Origin: Enterobacter_D sp963521185
Lineage (GTDB): Bacteria > Pseudomonadota > Gammaproteobacteria > Enterobacterales > Enterobacteriaceae
DNA length: 64,000 nucleotides
Reading direction: 5' to 3'
Assembly: GCA_963521185.1 (NCBI GenBank)
Contig: CAUQTV010000002.1
Location: 62,001-126,000 of the forward strand
The translations under genes and the position numbers were made by a program. Below the pieces are notes generated by a model. That model worked only from the letters and a program-made list of their open reading frames with translations, was not told the DNA's origin and did no database searches. Shown one piece after another: positions 1-7,691 of this stretch (its first letter is position 1; each line of letters begins with the position of its first letter).

Positions 1-518
1 CGGTTTGCCACCCACCCCATCAGCGGCAGACCGTCATTCGCAATGGCCTGCGCCGTCAGCAGCGCATGGTTAATGCACCCTTCCTGAATCCCCACCACCA
101 TCACCACCGGCAGCTGTTCCTGCACCACCCATTCCGACAGCGGACGCAGATCGTTCATCAGGCTGCGCCAGCCACCGGTACCTTCAACCACCACGTGATC
201 CACTCTGTCGCTCAGACGTGCGAGGCCGTTGGTCAGCAGGCTGTAGCTGATTGGGCAACTGTGCGCGACGCTGCTTTCGTCTTCACTTAACGCAATGGGG
301 TTCACCGCCTGATAAGGCAGTTCGATTGTGGAGACGCTTTGCAGCACCAGCGCATCTTTGTTGCGCAATCCTTCAGGCGTCTCTTTACTCCCTTTCGCAA
401 CTGGCTTGTACCCCGCCACGCTTCTACCACTGGCAGCAAGCGCCTGTAGCAGTGCGCGCGAAACCACTGTCTTCCCGACAGCGGTATCTGTACCCGTTAT
501 AAAGAAACGCTTAAGCAT
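1..518 (-). CDS. bioD2: Dethiobiotin synthetase paralogue BioD2/YnfK (3' end outside window)
   Basis: ATP-dependent carboxylase-type enzyme related to BioD, which closes the ureido ring of dethiobiotin in biotin synthesis. Reading leftward from the ATG at 518, the protein starts MLKRFFITGTDTAVGKTVVS, a P-loop of the GTDTxVGKT type typical of the family. A second family motif, VVEGTGGW, lies around residue 115. About 172 residues are visible and the C-terminus runs off the left edge. It sits beside mlc as ynfK does in E. coli. The role of this second copy, as opposed to bioD in the bio operon, is not settled; the name follows synteny and sequence. Confidence 0.9.
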   Translation of the reverse strand, partial: MLKRFFITGTDTAVGKTVVSRALLQALAASGRSVAGYKPVAKGSKETPEGLRNKDALVLQSVSTIELPYQAVNPIALSEDESSVAHSCPISYSLLTNGLARLSDRVDHVVVEGTGGWRSLMNDLRPLSEWVVQEQLPVVMVVGIQEGCINHALLTAQAIANDGLPLMGWVAN

Positions 519-643
519 TACTGACTCCACCGTTATGCTTCGGAAATATAAACCAAGAGAATAATTCAGTGGGGAAAGTCTATGTTAAGTCGCGATCGGC
601 CGGATTGAGGTAGCGCAATTTTTCGTAAAAGAGCAAAAAATTG

Positions 644-1864
644 TTAACCCTGCAACAGACGAATCAGCAAAGAACCGTTATACATCGCGTCTTTGACCAA
701 CGCGGCCCCGGCCATGGTGCCCTGATTGGAAAACTGCGTGCTCTCAACCACAATATGCTGGCTGTAGGCCGGTAAAGACTGCTGGCGAATACAATCGCCG
801 ATCGCCGGGAACAGGATGTCCGACGCCATGTTTAGCGGCGAACCGATCAATATTTTTTGTGGATTGAACAAATTCACCATAATGGCGAGGATGCGCCCGA
901 CGCTGGTGCCGACATTGGTGATGATGTCTTTTGCCAGCATATCGCCGTCCTGAGCCGCCTGGCACAGCGTTTCCACGCTCAGCGGTTTATCGTGCAGAAC
1001 CGAGTTTGGCGTTTGAGGCATCCGCTGCTGTGCCAGCTCCAGCACGCTTTCAACGCTGGCGACGGTTTCGAGACAGCCATGATTGCCGCAGTAGCAATGC
1101 TTACCGTAGGGATCCACTTTGGTGTGGCCGATCTCCACCAGGCTGCTGCTGCCCGCGTGTAGCAGTCGTCCGTCGGTGATCACCCCCGCGCCAACGTTGT
1201 GGTCGATCACCACCTGGATGACGTCACGCGCCCCGCGAGAGGCACCAAACAGCGCTTCCGCCATGGTCCAGGCACTGATGTCATGCTGAATATAGACCGG
1301 CACACCGGTGTGATTTTCCAGCGCGCTGCCGAGCGCCATGTCTTTAACATCATCATAAAACGGCATGCGGTGGATAATGCCATTCTCGGTATCAATGATC
1401 CCCGGCAGGGTAATGGCGATGGCGGTCAGACGCTCCAGCTTGTGCTGGTGGCGAATAAAAAACTGATCGATATGGGTGATAACCCGCGCGATAAAAGGGA
1501 GATCGGATTCCAGGGCCAGCACCTGCTGCTCTTCGACCACCAGCTTGCTGCTGAGATCGCGCAGGGCGAGGTGGATTTCCCCCCGGCTAATGCGCAGCGA
1601 TAAATAGTGCCAGGCTTCCGTTTCAACGACCAGCCCAATGGCAGGACGTCCGCGACTGCCGGGCTCCTGAATTTCTGTCTCCTGCACCAGGTGTGCTTCG
1701 ACCATCTCACGCACAATCTTGGTGATACTGGCTGGCGCAAGTTGCGCAAGCCGGGAAAGATCGATGCGCGAAACCGGGCCAAGCTGATCAATCAGGCGAT
1801 ACACCGCACCCGCATTGTTCTGCTTAATCTGATCAATGTGCCCTGGCTGACTATCAGCAACCAC
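644..1864 (-). CDS. mlc: Mlc, glucose-responsive ROK-family repressor
   Basis: Global repressor of PTS and sugar-uptake genes (ptsG, manXYZ, malT in E. coli); it is released when membrane-bound dephosphorylated PtsG sequesters it. The 406 residues equal the E. coli length. An N-terminal winged helix (LSRLAQLAPASITKIVREM, about residues 36-55) is followed by a ROK fold with the zinc motif CYCGNHGCLE and the ROK signature near residues 190-260. The C-terminal amphipathic end RLLQG needed for PtsG/MtfA contact is present. A palindromic Mlc-type operator lies 12 bases upstream of the start codon, consistent with autoregulation. Confidence 0.97.
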   Translation of the reverse strand: MVADSQPGHIDQIKQNNAGAVYRLIDQLGPVSRIDLSRLAQLAPASITKIVREMVEAHLVQETEIQEPGSRGRPAIGLVVETEAWHYLSLRISRGEIHLALRDLSSKLVVEEQQVLALESDLPFIARVITHIDQFFIRHQHKLERLTAIAITLPGIIDTENGIIHRMPFYDDVKDMALGSALENHTGVPVYIQHDISAWTMAEALFGASRGARDVIQVVIDHNVGAGVITDGRLLHAGSSSLVEIGHTKVDPYGKHCYCGNHGCLETVASVESVLELAQQRMPQTPNSVLHDKPLSVETLCQAAQDGDMLAKDIITNVGTSVGRILAIMVNLFNPQKILIGSPLNMASDILFPAIGDCIRQQSLPAYSQHIVVESTQFSNQGTMAGAALVKDAMYNGSLLIRLLQG

Positions 1865-1875
1865 CTCTGACTCCC

Positions 1876-1899
1876 TTTATTTTCGAGCTTCGAAATAAA
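1876..1899. promoter_or_regulatory. Mlc operator in front of mlc (autoregulation)
   Basis: Near-perfect dyad with arms TTTATTT and AAATAAA around a CGA/TCG core, matching the A/T-rich Mlc/NagC consensus (TTATTT...AAATAA). It lies just upstream of the mlc start. The symmetry is seen directly; binding is inferred. Confidence 0.75.
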
Positions 1900-1995
1900 C
1901 TGTGGGCTATGGTGAATGAGTTCAATGGGGGCGTCAAATTTTTGATTAGCCTTGTGATTTACCGCACATTTTATTCAGGGTTATGGTTAAGAAGT

Positions 1996-2889
1996 TTACT
2001 GAATTGTTGCCAATAACTGTTCTTTAAAGCGAACGGCCGCGCTGCCCTGTTCACGATGCGTTGACCACACCAGCCACATCTCCGAGAGCGCATCCGGCTC
2101 GGCAATCGGTAACCAACGCATTTCATCAAGCTGAACCCGGCGAAAAGAGGCCGGTAAAATCGACACGCCCAGTCCGGCGGCCACCAGCCCAATGATGGTC
2201 ATCGCCTCCCCCACTTCCTGCGCAATGACCGGTGCCAGTCCGTAACGACGCATTAGCCCCAGAATATCGTCGTACAGGCCGGTACCCACGTGCGGATCGA
2301 AAAAGACAAACGGCTCTTTTGCCAGCGCCGCCAGCGTAACGCGTTCAAGCGAGGCCAGCGGATGATCGCGGTGCACCATCGCCAGCAGCGGCTCCCGCAA
2401 TACGACCTGCCAGCTCAGCGTGTCCGGCAGTTGGGTATTGCGCATCAGGCCGAGATCCAGCGTCCCTTCATGCAGCGGCGCAATCTGCTCGCGGGTGTTG
2501 ATTTCCCGGGTTTGCAGATGCACATCCGGGTAACGACGTCGAAACGATGAAAGGGTATCGGACACCGCTTTAATAAAGGGCGCAGACGAGGTGAAGCCGA
2601 TTCGCAACTCGCCGGTCTGCCCTTGATGAAGGCGTGCGGCACGGGCGGCGGCGTCATTAACCTGCGTGAGGATCTGACGCGCGTCCGCCAGAAACTGTTT
2701 CCCTGCGGGCGTCAGCGCCACGCTACGGTTAGTGCGGGCCAGCAGCCGCGCGCCGATTTGCTGCTCTAAGAGCTGAATTTGTTGACTCAACGGCGGTTGA
2801 GAGATGTTGAGCCGGGCGGCGGCGTGACCAAAATGCAGCTCTTCCGCGACGGCGATAAAGTAACGCAGATGACGCAATTCGAGATTCAT
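1996..2889 (-). CDS. ynfL: LysR-family transcriptional regulator YnfL
   Basis: A 297-residue LysR-type regulator. The N-terminal helix-turn-helix (MNLELRHLRYFIAVAEELHF, then the HAAARLNISQPPLSQQI helix) is followed by a periplasmic-binding-protein-like effector domain from about residue 90. It is divergent from ynfM, with about 120 bp between the starts, the usual arrangement for a LysR protein controlling its neighbour. Synteny with E. coli mlc-ynfL-ynfM supports the name. The effector is unknown. The A/T-rich gap holds several imperfect dyads but no site that I can assign with confidence. Confidence 0.92.
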   Translation of the reverse strand: MNLELRHLRYFIAVAEELHFGHAAARLNISQPPLSQQIQLLEQQIGARLLARTNRSVALTPAGKQFLADARQILTQVNDAAARAARLHQGQTGELRIGFTSSAPFIKAVSDTLSSFRRRYPDVHLQTREINTREQIAPLHEGTLDLGLMRNTQLPDTLSWQVVLREPLLAMVHRDHPLASLERVTLAALAKEPFVFFDPHVGTGLYDDILGLMRRYGLAPVIAQEVGEAMTIIGLVAAGLGVSILPASFRRVQLDEMRWLPIAEPDALSEMWLVWSTHREQGSAAVRFKEQLLATIQ

Positions 2890-3010
2890 ATGTTTTACGT
2901 ATCATTTAAGATTATTAATATATTAGACAGAATATTCGCATTTTCCTACCCTAAGACGGTGGTCATATCCGTCACCCTTATTCACGGGGATGTAACGTTA
3001 AGGAATTCAA

Positions 3011-4276
3011 GTGAGTCGTACAACCGTCGTTGACATCGCCCCGGCTGGCGATGCCGATGAGCAAACCGTTTCCCGGCCAACTCCGCTTAGCAAAACCCAG
3101 TACATTAAACGCGGCACCCCCCAGTTTATGCGCGTCACGCTGGCGCTCTTCTCCGCAGGTCTTGCGACCTTCGCCCTGCTCTATTGCGTACAGCCCATTT
3201 TGCCGGTGCTGTCGCAGGAGTTTGGGGTTTCGCCCGCCAGCAGCAGTATTTCCCTGTCCATTTCCACCGCCATGCTCGCCATTGGCCTGCTGTTTACCGG
3301 TCCGCTTTCCGACGCCATTGGCCGCAAACCGGTGATGGTAACCGCCCTGCTGCTGGCGTCGTGCTGTACGCTTCTGTCTACGGTGATGACCAGCTGGCAC
3401 GGCATTCTGATCATGCGCGCGCTGGTGGGCCTGTCGTTAAGCGGTGTGGCGGCGGTGGGCATGACCTACCTTAGCGAAGAGATCCACCCAAGCTTTGTCG
3501 CGTTTTCAATGGGCTTATACATCAGCGGGAACTCCATTGGCGGCATGAGCGGTCGTTTACTCAGCGGGGTGTTTACCGACTTCTTCACCTGGCGCATTGC
3601 GCTGGCGGTCATTGGCTGCTTCGCGCTGGCCTCAGCGCTGATGTTCTGGAAAATTTTGCCCGAATCCCGGCATTTTCGTCCGGCGTCGCTGCGACCGAAA
3701 TCGCTGATGATCAACTTCCGCCTGCACTGGCGCGATCGCGGCCTGCCGCTCCTGTTCCTCGAAGGGTTCCTGCTGATGGGATCGTTCGTGACGCTGTTTA
3801 ACTACATTGGTTATCGCCTGATGCAGTCGCCGTGGCTGTTGAGCCAGGCGGTCGTGGGACTGCTGTCCGTGGCCTATCTGACCGGCACGTGGAGCTCGCC
3901 AAAAGCGGGAGCGATGACCGCGCGCTTTGGTCGCGGGCCAGTGATGATTGCCTCAACGGGCATTATGCTGCTCGGCCTTCTGCTGACGCTGTTCTCATCG
4001 CTGTGGCTGATTTTCACCGGTATGCTGCTGTTCTCCGCCGGTTTTTTTGCCGCGCACTCGGTTGCCAGCAGTTGGATTGGGCCACGGGCGCGCCGCGCTA
4101 AAGGCCAGGCCTCTTCGCTCTATCTCTTCAGCTATTACCTCGGATCAAGTCTGGCGGGGACGCTGGGCGGCGTGTTCTGGCACAACTATGGCTGGAACGG
4201 CGTCGGCGGCTTTATTGCCCTGATGCTCATAGCCGCGCTGCTGGTAGGCCGCGCCCTGCACGCCCGCCTGCGCTAG
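3011..4276 (+). CDS. ynfM: MFS transporter YnfM
   Basis: Inner-membrane major facilitator of 421 residues with the usual 12 hydrophobic spans, starting after a polar leader of about 40 residues. The loop 2-3 motif appears as GPLSDAIGRKPVM. The start is a GTG at 3011; E. coli YnfM is of similar length (417) and has the same neighbour ynfL. The substrate is unknown; the family includes arabinose and drug exporters. A strong bidirectional terminator follows directly after the stop codon. Confidence 0.93.
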   Translation: MSRTTVVDIAPAGDADEQTVSRPTPLSKTQYIKRGTPQFMRVTLALFSAGLATFALLYCVQPILPVLSQEFGVSPASSSISLSISTAMLAIGLLFTGPLSDAIGRKPVMVTALLLASCCTLLSTVMTSWHGILIMRALVGLSLSGVAAVGMTYLSEEIHPSFVAFSMGLYISGNSIGGMSGRLLSGVFTDFFTWRIALAVIGCFALASALMFWKILPESRHFRPASLRPKSLMINFRLHWRDRGLPLLFLEGFLLMGSFVTLFNYIGYRLMQSPWLLSQAVVGLLSVAYLTGTWSSPKAGAMTARFGRGPVMIASTGIMLLGLLLTLFSSLWLIFTGMLLFSAGFFAAHSVASSWIGPRARRAKGQASSLYLFSYYLGSSLAGTLGGVFWHNYGWNGVGGFIALMLIAALLVGRALHARLR

Positions 4277-4280
4277 AATA

Positions 4281-4311
4281 AAAAAACCCCGCCGTTCAGG
4301 CAGGGTTTTTA
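4281..4311. terminator. Bidirectional Rho-independent terminator after ynfM
   Basis: AACCCCGCC / GGCAGGGTT stem with one mismatch, flanked by an A-run on the left and a T-run on the right, so it can serve ynfM (+) and the small ORF at 4331-4426 (-). Confidence 0.85.
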
Positions 4312-4330
4312 ATTCATCGCTATGCGTATT

Positions 4331-4426
4331 CTATGAAAACATCCCCAATACGGAAGACGCGCCCATTAATTCACGGACTGCATCCAGCGCCATCAGCGCA
4401 AATATCACCCAGATAAACGGATTCAT
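4331..4426 (-). CDS. Unnamed 31-residue putative membrane protein
   Basis: Starts MNPFIWVIFALMALDAVREL and ends GASSVLGMFS. Residues 3-14 are strongly hydrophobic, followed by a charged DAVRE turn, the look of a single-span or membrane-associated small protein. The stop lies about 20 bases before the bidirectional terminator at 4281-4311, which has a T-run in this direction too, as expected for a real short gene. Against it: no clear Shine-Dalgarno sequence precedes the ATG. I do not recognise a family and assign no function. Confidence 0.5.
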   Translation of the reverse strand: MNPFIWVIFALMALDAVRELMGASSVLGMFS

Positions 4427-4596
4427 AGTGGAATTATTCTTATGTTGTTGCGTTACATGGATTTTACAGAGTATGGCATAGTACTAACAGCTTAACCAAA
4501 AATACGACTTTAGTTTGATGGCAATCAATTATTTTGCTCACTTAGTAAGCATATATCATACAAAAGTTGAACACTTCCCCATCGATATGAGGCGTT

Positions 4597-6081
4597 ATGG
4601 AAAATAAAAACTATCAACAACTCACACGCACCTTCACGCGGTTATCGCGTTTCTCGCACCTGTCTGCGGTGGCGGGCTGGGATATGTTTACCATGATGCC
4701 GCCCGGCGGTAGCGCGGCGCGCGGTGAAGCGCTGGCCGAACTGAGCGTGCTGCAACATCAAATCCTCACCGACGCGAAAATGGCCGAATGGCTGCGCGGT
4801 GCGGCGCAGGAAGATCTGAACGATGTCGAACGGGCCAACCTGCGCGAAATGACGCGTCAACACCAGCAGGCGGCCCTGCTGCCCGAGGCGCTGGTGGAGG
4901 CAAAATCGCTGGCGGGGAGCAAATGCGAGCACGCCTGGCGCACCCAGCGCCCGAATAACGACTGGGCCGGCTTCGCCGAAAATCTTAAAGAGGTGGTTAA
5001 CCTTTCTCGCGAGGAAGCCAGACTGCGCGCCGACGCCAAAGGCTGCTCGCCTTACGATGCATTACTGGATATTTTTGAGCCGGACATGACCAGCGCGCAG
5101 CTGGATGTGCTGTTTGCCGATCTCAAATCCTGGCTTCCCGATCTGCTCAGTCGCGCCACCAACAAGCAGTCGCAGCACCCGCTCATTGCGCCACAGGGGC
5201 CATTCTCCATCGATCAACAGCGCGAACTGGGCCTTGAGGCGATGGCGCAGCTCGGTTTTGATTTTAACGCTGGCCGACTGGACGTGAGTGCGCACCCCTT
5301 CTGCGGCGGCGTGCCGGAAGATGTGCGCATCACCACGCGCTATGATGAAAATGAGCTGCTGAGCGCCCTGTTTGGCGTCGTGCATGAAACCGGTCACGCG
5401 CGCTATGAGCAGAACCTGCCGCGTAACTGGCTGGGTCAGCCCGTTGCCCTTGCCCGCTCCACCGCCATTCACGAATCTCAGAGCCTGTTCTTTGAAATGC
5501 AGCTGGGGCGCAGTAAGGCGTTTCTGCAACGCCTGCGCCCGTCGGTTATCGCCCGCTTTGGCGATCAGCCCGCGTTTAGCGAAGCCAATTTCATTGCCTG
5601 GAATCAGCGCGTCAAGCCCGGTTATATCCGCGTGGACGCCGATGAGGTGAGCTATCCGGCCCACGTGGTGCTGCGCTATGAAATTGAGCGTGCGCTGATC
5701 GACGGTGACATTGAGGTGGACGATATTCCGGCCCTGTGGGATGAGAAGATGCAGCACTGGCTGGGGTTATCCACCCACGGCGATTACCGTAACGGTTGTA
5801 TGCAGGATATTCACTGGACCGACGGCGGCTTTGGCTACTTCCCGTCTTATACGCTGGGGGCGATGTACGCCGCGCAACTGTTCAGCGCCGCACGTAAGGC
5901 ATTGCCCGATCTGGATAGCGCGATTGCCAACGGCAACTTCAGCGCGCTTTTCGACTGGCTACGCCAGAACATCTGGCAGCACGGCAGCCGTTTTAGCACG
6001 GCACAGCTTATCGAAAACGCCACCGGCGAGGCGCTTAACAGCCGCTATTTCCGCGAGCATCTCACCGCGCGTTATCTGTAA
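4597..6081 (+). CDS. M32-family metallocarboxypeptidase (carboxypeptidase Taq type)
   Basis: Zinc carboxypeptidase removing C-terminal residues from peptides; cytosolic, since there is no signal peptide. The 494-residue length fits the M32 family (about 500). The zinc motif H-E-T-G-H occurs at residues 263-267, and the family signature HESQSLFFE follows at 292-300 and supplies the third ligand. The fold is otherwise all-helical. It is absent from this position in E. coli K-12, so it is an accessory gene between ynfM and asr. It reads as a single gene with its own 170-bp A/T-rich upstream region. The physiological substrate is unknown. Confidence 0.93.
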   Translation: MENKNYQQLTRTFTRLSRFSHLSAVAGWDMFTMMPPGGSAARGEALAELSVLQHQILTDAKMAEWLRGAAQEDLNDVERANLREMTRQHQQAALLPEALVEAKSLAGSKCEHAWRTQRPNNDWAGFAENLKEVVNLSREEARLRADAKGCSPYDALLDIFEPDMTSAQLDVLFADLKSWLPDLLSRATNKQSQHPLIAPQGPFSIDQQRELGLEAMAQLGFDFNAGRLDVSAHPFCGGVPEDVRITTRYDENELLSALFGVVHETGHARYEQNLPRNWLGQPVALARSTAIHESQSLFFEMQLGRSKAFLQRLRPSVIARFGDQPAFSEANFIAWNQRVKPGYIRVDADEVSYPAHVVLRYEIERALIDGDIEVDDIPALWDEKMQHWLGLSTHGDYRNGCMQDIHWTDGGFGYFPSYTLGAMYAAQLFSAARKALPDLDSAIANGNFSALFDWLRQNIWQHGSRFSTAQLIENATGEALNSRYFREHLTARYL

Positions 6082-6127
6082 CGATTATGCGCCGGGTCCT
6101 CTGCCCGGCGCTGATCCCTCATCGCTG

Positions 6128-6141
6128 TACATACGGTTACA
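6128..6141 (+). promoter_or_regulatory. Candidate RstA box upstream of asr
   Basis: TACATACGGTTACA matches the published RstA consensus TACATNTNGTTACA at all but one fixed position. It lies roughly 60 bp before the probable asr transcription start (-10-like TATAGT near 6184). asr is a known RstBA target in E. coli, and rstA is encoded in this same window. Function is inferred. Confidence 0.65.
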
Positions 6142-6245
6142 CACCGATACCAATGACTCACGGAAGCCTCGAATTGACAGGGATATAGTGTTTTCAACGG
6201 CCCCGCAGTGGGGTTGAATGTAAAAACCAATTCGAGGGTATCAGA

Positions 6246-6572
6246 ATGAAAAAAGTATTAGCTCTGGTTGTTGCCGCTGCTATGGGTCTGTCTTCTGCTG
6301 CATTCGCGGCTGACGCGGTTGCTACACCTGCGGCACCGGCTGCCACCACGACCACCGCTGCACCAGCGGCTGCTGCAACCAAAGCGGCTCCGGCTAAGCA
6401 CCACAAAAAACACAAGAAAGCCGTTGAGCAAAAAGCGCAGGCTGCTAAAAAACACCACAAAAAAGCCGCCGCTAAACCGGCAGTAGAGCAAAAAGCGCAG
6501 GCGGCGAAGAAACATCATAAAAAACACGTGAAACACACTGCGGCTAAACCGGCTGCTCAACCGGCTGCGTAA
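6246..6572 (+). CDS. asr: Acid shock protein Asr
   Basis: Periplasmic basic protein strongly induced at low pH. A Sec signal peptide (MKKVLALVVAAAMGLSSAAFA) is followed by an Ala/Thr/Pro segment and then Lys/His/Ala-rich repeats with the recurring unit VEQKAQAAKKHHKK. The 108 residues compare with 102 in E. coli. The precursor is processed, and the C-terminal basic part is thought to buffer or protect periplasmic proteins; it has recently been described as an intrinsically disordered chaperone. A GAGGG ribosome site precedes the ATG. An RstA-like box lies upstream and a strong terminator follows. Confidence 0.97.
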   Translation: MKKVLALVVAAAMGLSSAAFAADAVATPAAPAATTTTAAPAAAATKAAPAKHHKKHKKAVEQKAQAAKKHHKKAAAKPAVEQKAQAAKKHHKKHVKHTAAKPAAQPAA

Positions 6573-6620
6573 GTCACAGCACTGTTGTGAGTGCCCGGCC
6601 TGTCGGGCACATCGCGAACA

Positions 6621-6653
6621 CGGCGCTTAGCTCTTTGGTAAGCGCCGTTTTTT
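6621..6653 (+). terminator. Rho-independent terminator after asr
   Basis: GGCGCTTA / TAAGCGCC hairpin followed by GTTTTTT. It lies between asr and ydgU, so ydgU translation depends on read-through or a separate start. Confidence 0.88.
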
Positions 6654-6666
6654 ATCCGGAGGGCGT

Positions 6667-6750
6667 ATGCTGCAACGTTACCGTTTTGAGTTCATCCTTA
6701 TCACGCTTATTTTGTGTGCACTTATCGCCATCCGATTTTATTTTTCCTGA
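6667..6750 (+). CDS. ydgU: Small membrane protein YdgU
   Basis: A 27-codon ORF: a basic N-terminus (MLQRYRFEF) and a single hydrophobic stretch (ILITLILCALIAI) ending RFYFS. It has a strong GGAGG ribosome site 4 bases before the ATG and the same position after asr as E. coli ydgU, also 27 residues. It is an inner-membrane single-span protein of unknown function. Because it sits beyond the asr terminator, its level should be lower than that of asr. Confidence 0.8.
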   Translation: MLQRYRFEFILITLILCALIAIRFYFS

Positions 6751-6869
6751 GTGTAGTTCGCTGATTTTACTCCCACTTTGTTCACCCCCCGTCTATAGTT
6801 AGCAATACGTCAGAAAGCGTTTCTTTGGCTTCACTTTTAATAATCATAATTGCCCTGTCAGAGTGTGCT

Positions 6870-7691
6870 ATGCATAAAACCGTTGTGTTGATACTGGGAT
6901 CGTTCTGTTTGTTTTCGGCGTTGGGGCATGCGGATGATGGCGATGACGACGCCATGAATGCCACTGAAGTCAAAACGCTCTTTTTTGGCCATGATGACCG
7001 TACGCGTGTTAACACCCCTGCGCAATCGCCCTGGGATGCGATTGGTCAACTGGAGACCGCCAGTGGCAATTTGTGCACCGCCACGCTTATCTCCCCGCAC
7101 CTGGCGCTGACCGCCGGGCACTGCCTGCTGACGCCACCACGGGGAAAACCCGATAAAGCCGTGGCGCTGCGCTTCGTGGCGCAAAAAGGCGTCTGGCGCT
7201 ATGAAATACACGGTATTGAGGCACGGGTTGATCCGTCGCTCGGCAAACGCCTCAAGCCTGACGGTGATGGCTGGATTGTGCCCTCGTCCGCCGCCCCCTG
7301 GGATTTTGGGCTGATTGTTTTACGCTATCCGCCGTCCGGGATCGCGCCCTTGCCGCTGTTTGAGGGTGACCGGGACGCATTAACCGCCGCGCTTAAAATC
7401 AGCGGGCGCAAGGTCACGCAGTCGGGCTACCCGCAGGATCATCTGGATACGCTGTACAGCCATCAGGATTGCATTGTCACCGGCTGGGCGCAAAACACCG
7501 TGCTTTCGCACCAGTGCGATACGCTGCCTGGTGACAGTGGTTCGCCGTTAATGCTTAAAACGGCAGCGGGCTGGCAGCTGATTGGCGTGCAAAGCTCAGC
7601 ACCGGCGGCAAAAGACCGCTGGCGTGCCGATAACCGCGCGATCGCGGTGACGGGTTTTCGCGATAAGCTTGAAGCGCTGGCGCAGGAGTGA
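6870..7691 (+). CDS. ydgD: Trypsin-like serine protease homologue YdgD
   Basis: Periplasmic S1-family protein of 273 residues, the same length as in E. coli. It has a signal peptide (about residues 1-20, cut after LFSALGHA). The triad is visible: His in LTAGHC, Asp in WDFGLIVL, Ser in GDSGSP, so it looks catalytically competent. The ATG at 6870 was preferred to an upstream in-frame ATG because the signal peptide then starts MHKTVVL as in E. coli. The natural substrate is not established. The stop codon abuts the stop of the convergent GGDEF-EAL gene. Confidence 0.93.
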   Translation: MHKTVVLILGSFCLFSALGHADDGDDDAMNATEVKTLFFGHDDRTRVNTPAQSPWDAIGQLETASGNLCTATLISPHLALTAGHCLLTPPRGKPDKAVALRFVAQKGVWRYEIHGIEARVDPSLGKRLKPDGDGWIVPSSAAPWDFGLIVLRYPPSGIAPLPLFEGDRDALTAALKISGRKVTQSGYPQDHLDTLYSHQDCIVTGWAQNTVLSHQCDTLPGDSGSPLMLKTAAGWQLIGVQSSAPAAKDRWRADNRAIAVTGFRDKLEALAQE

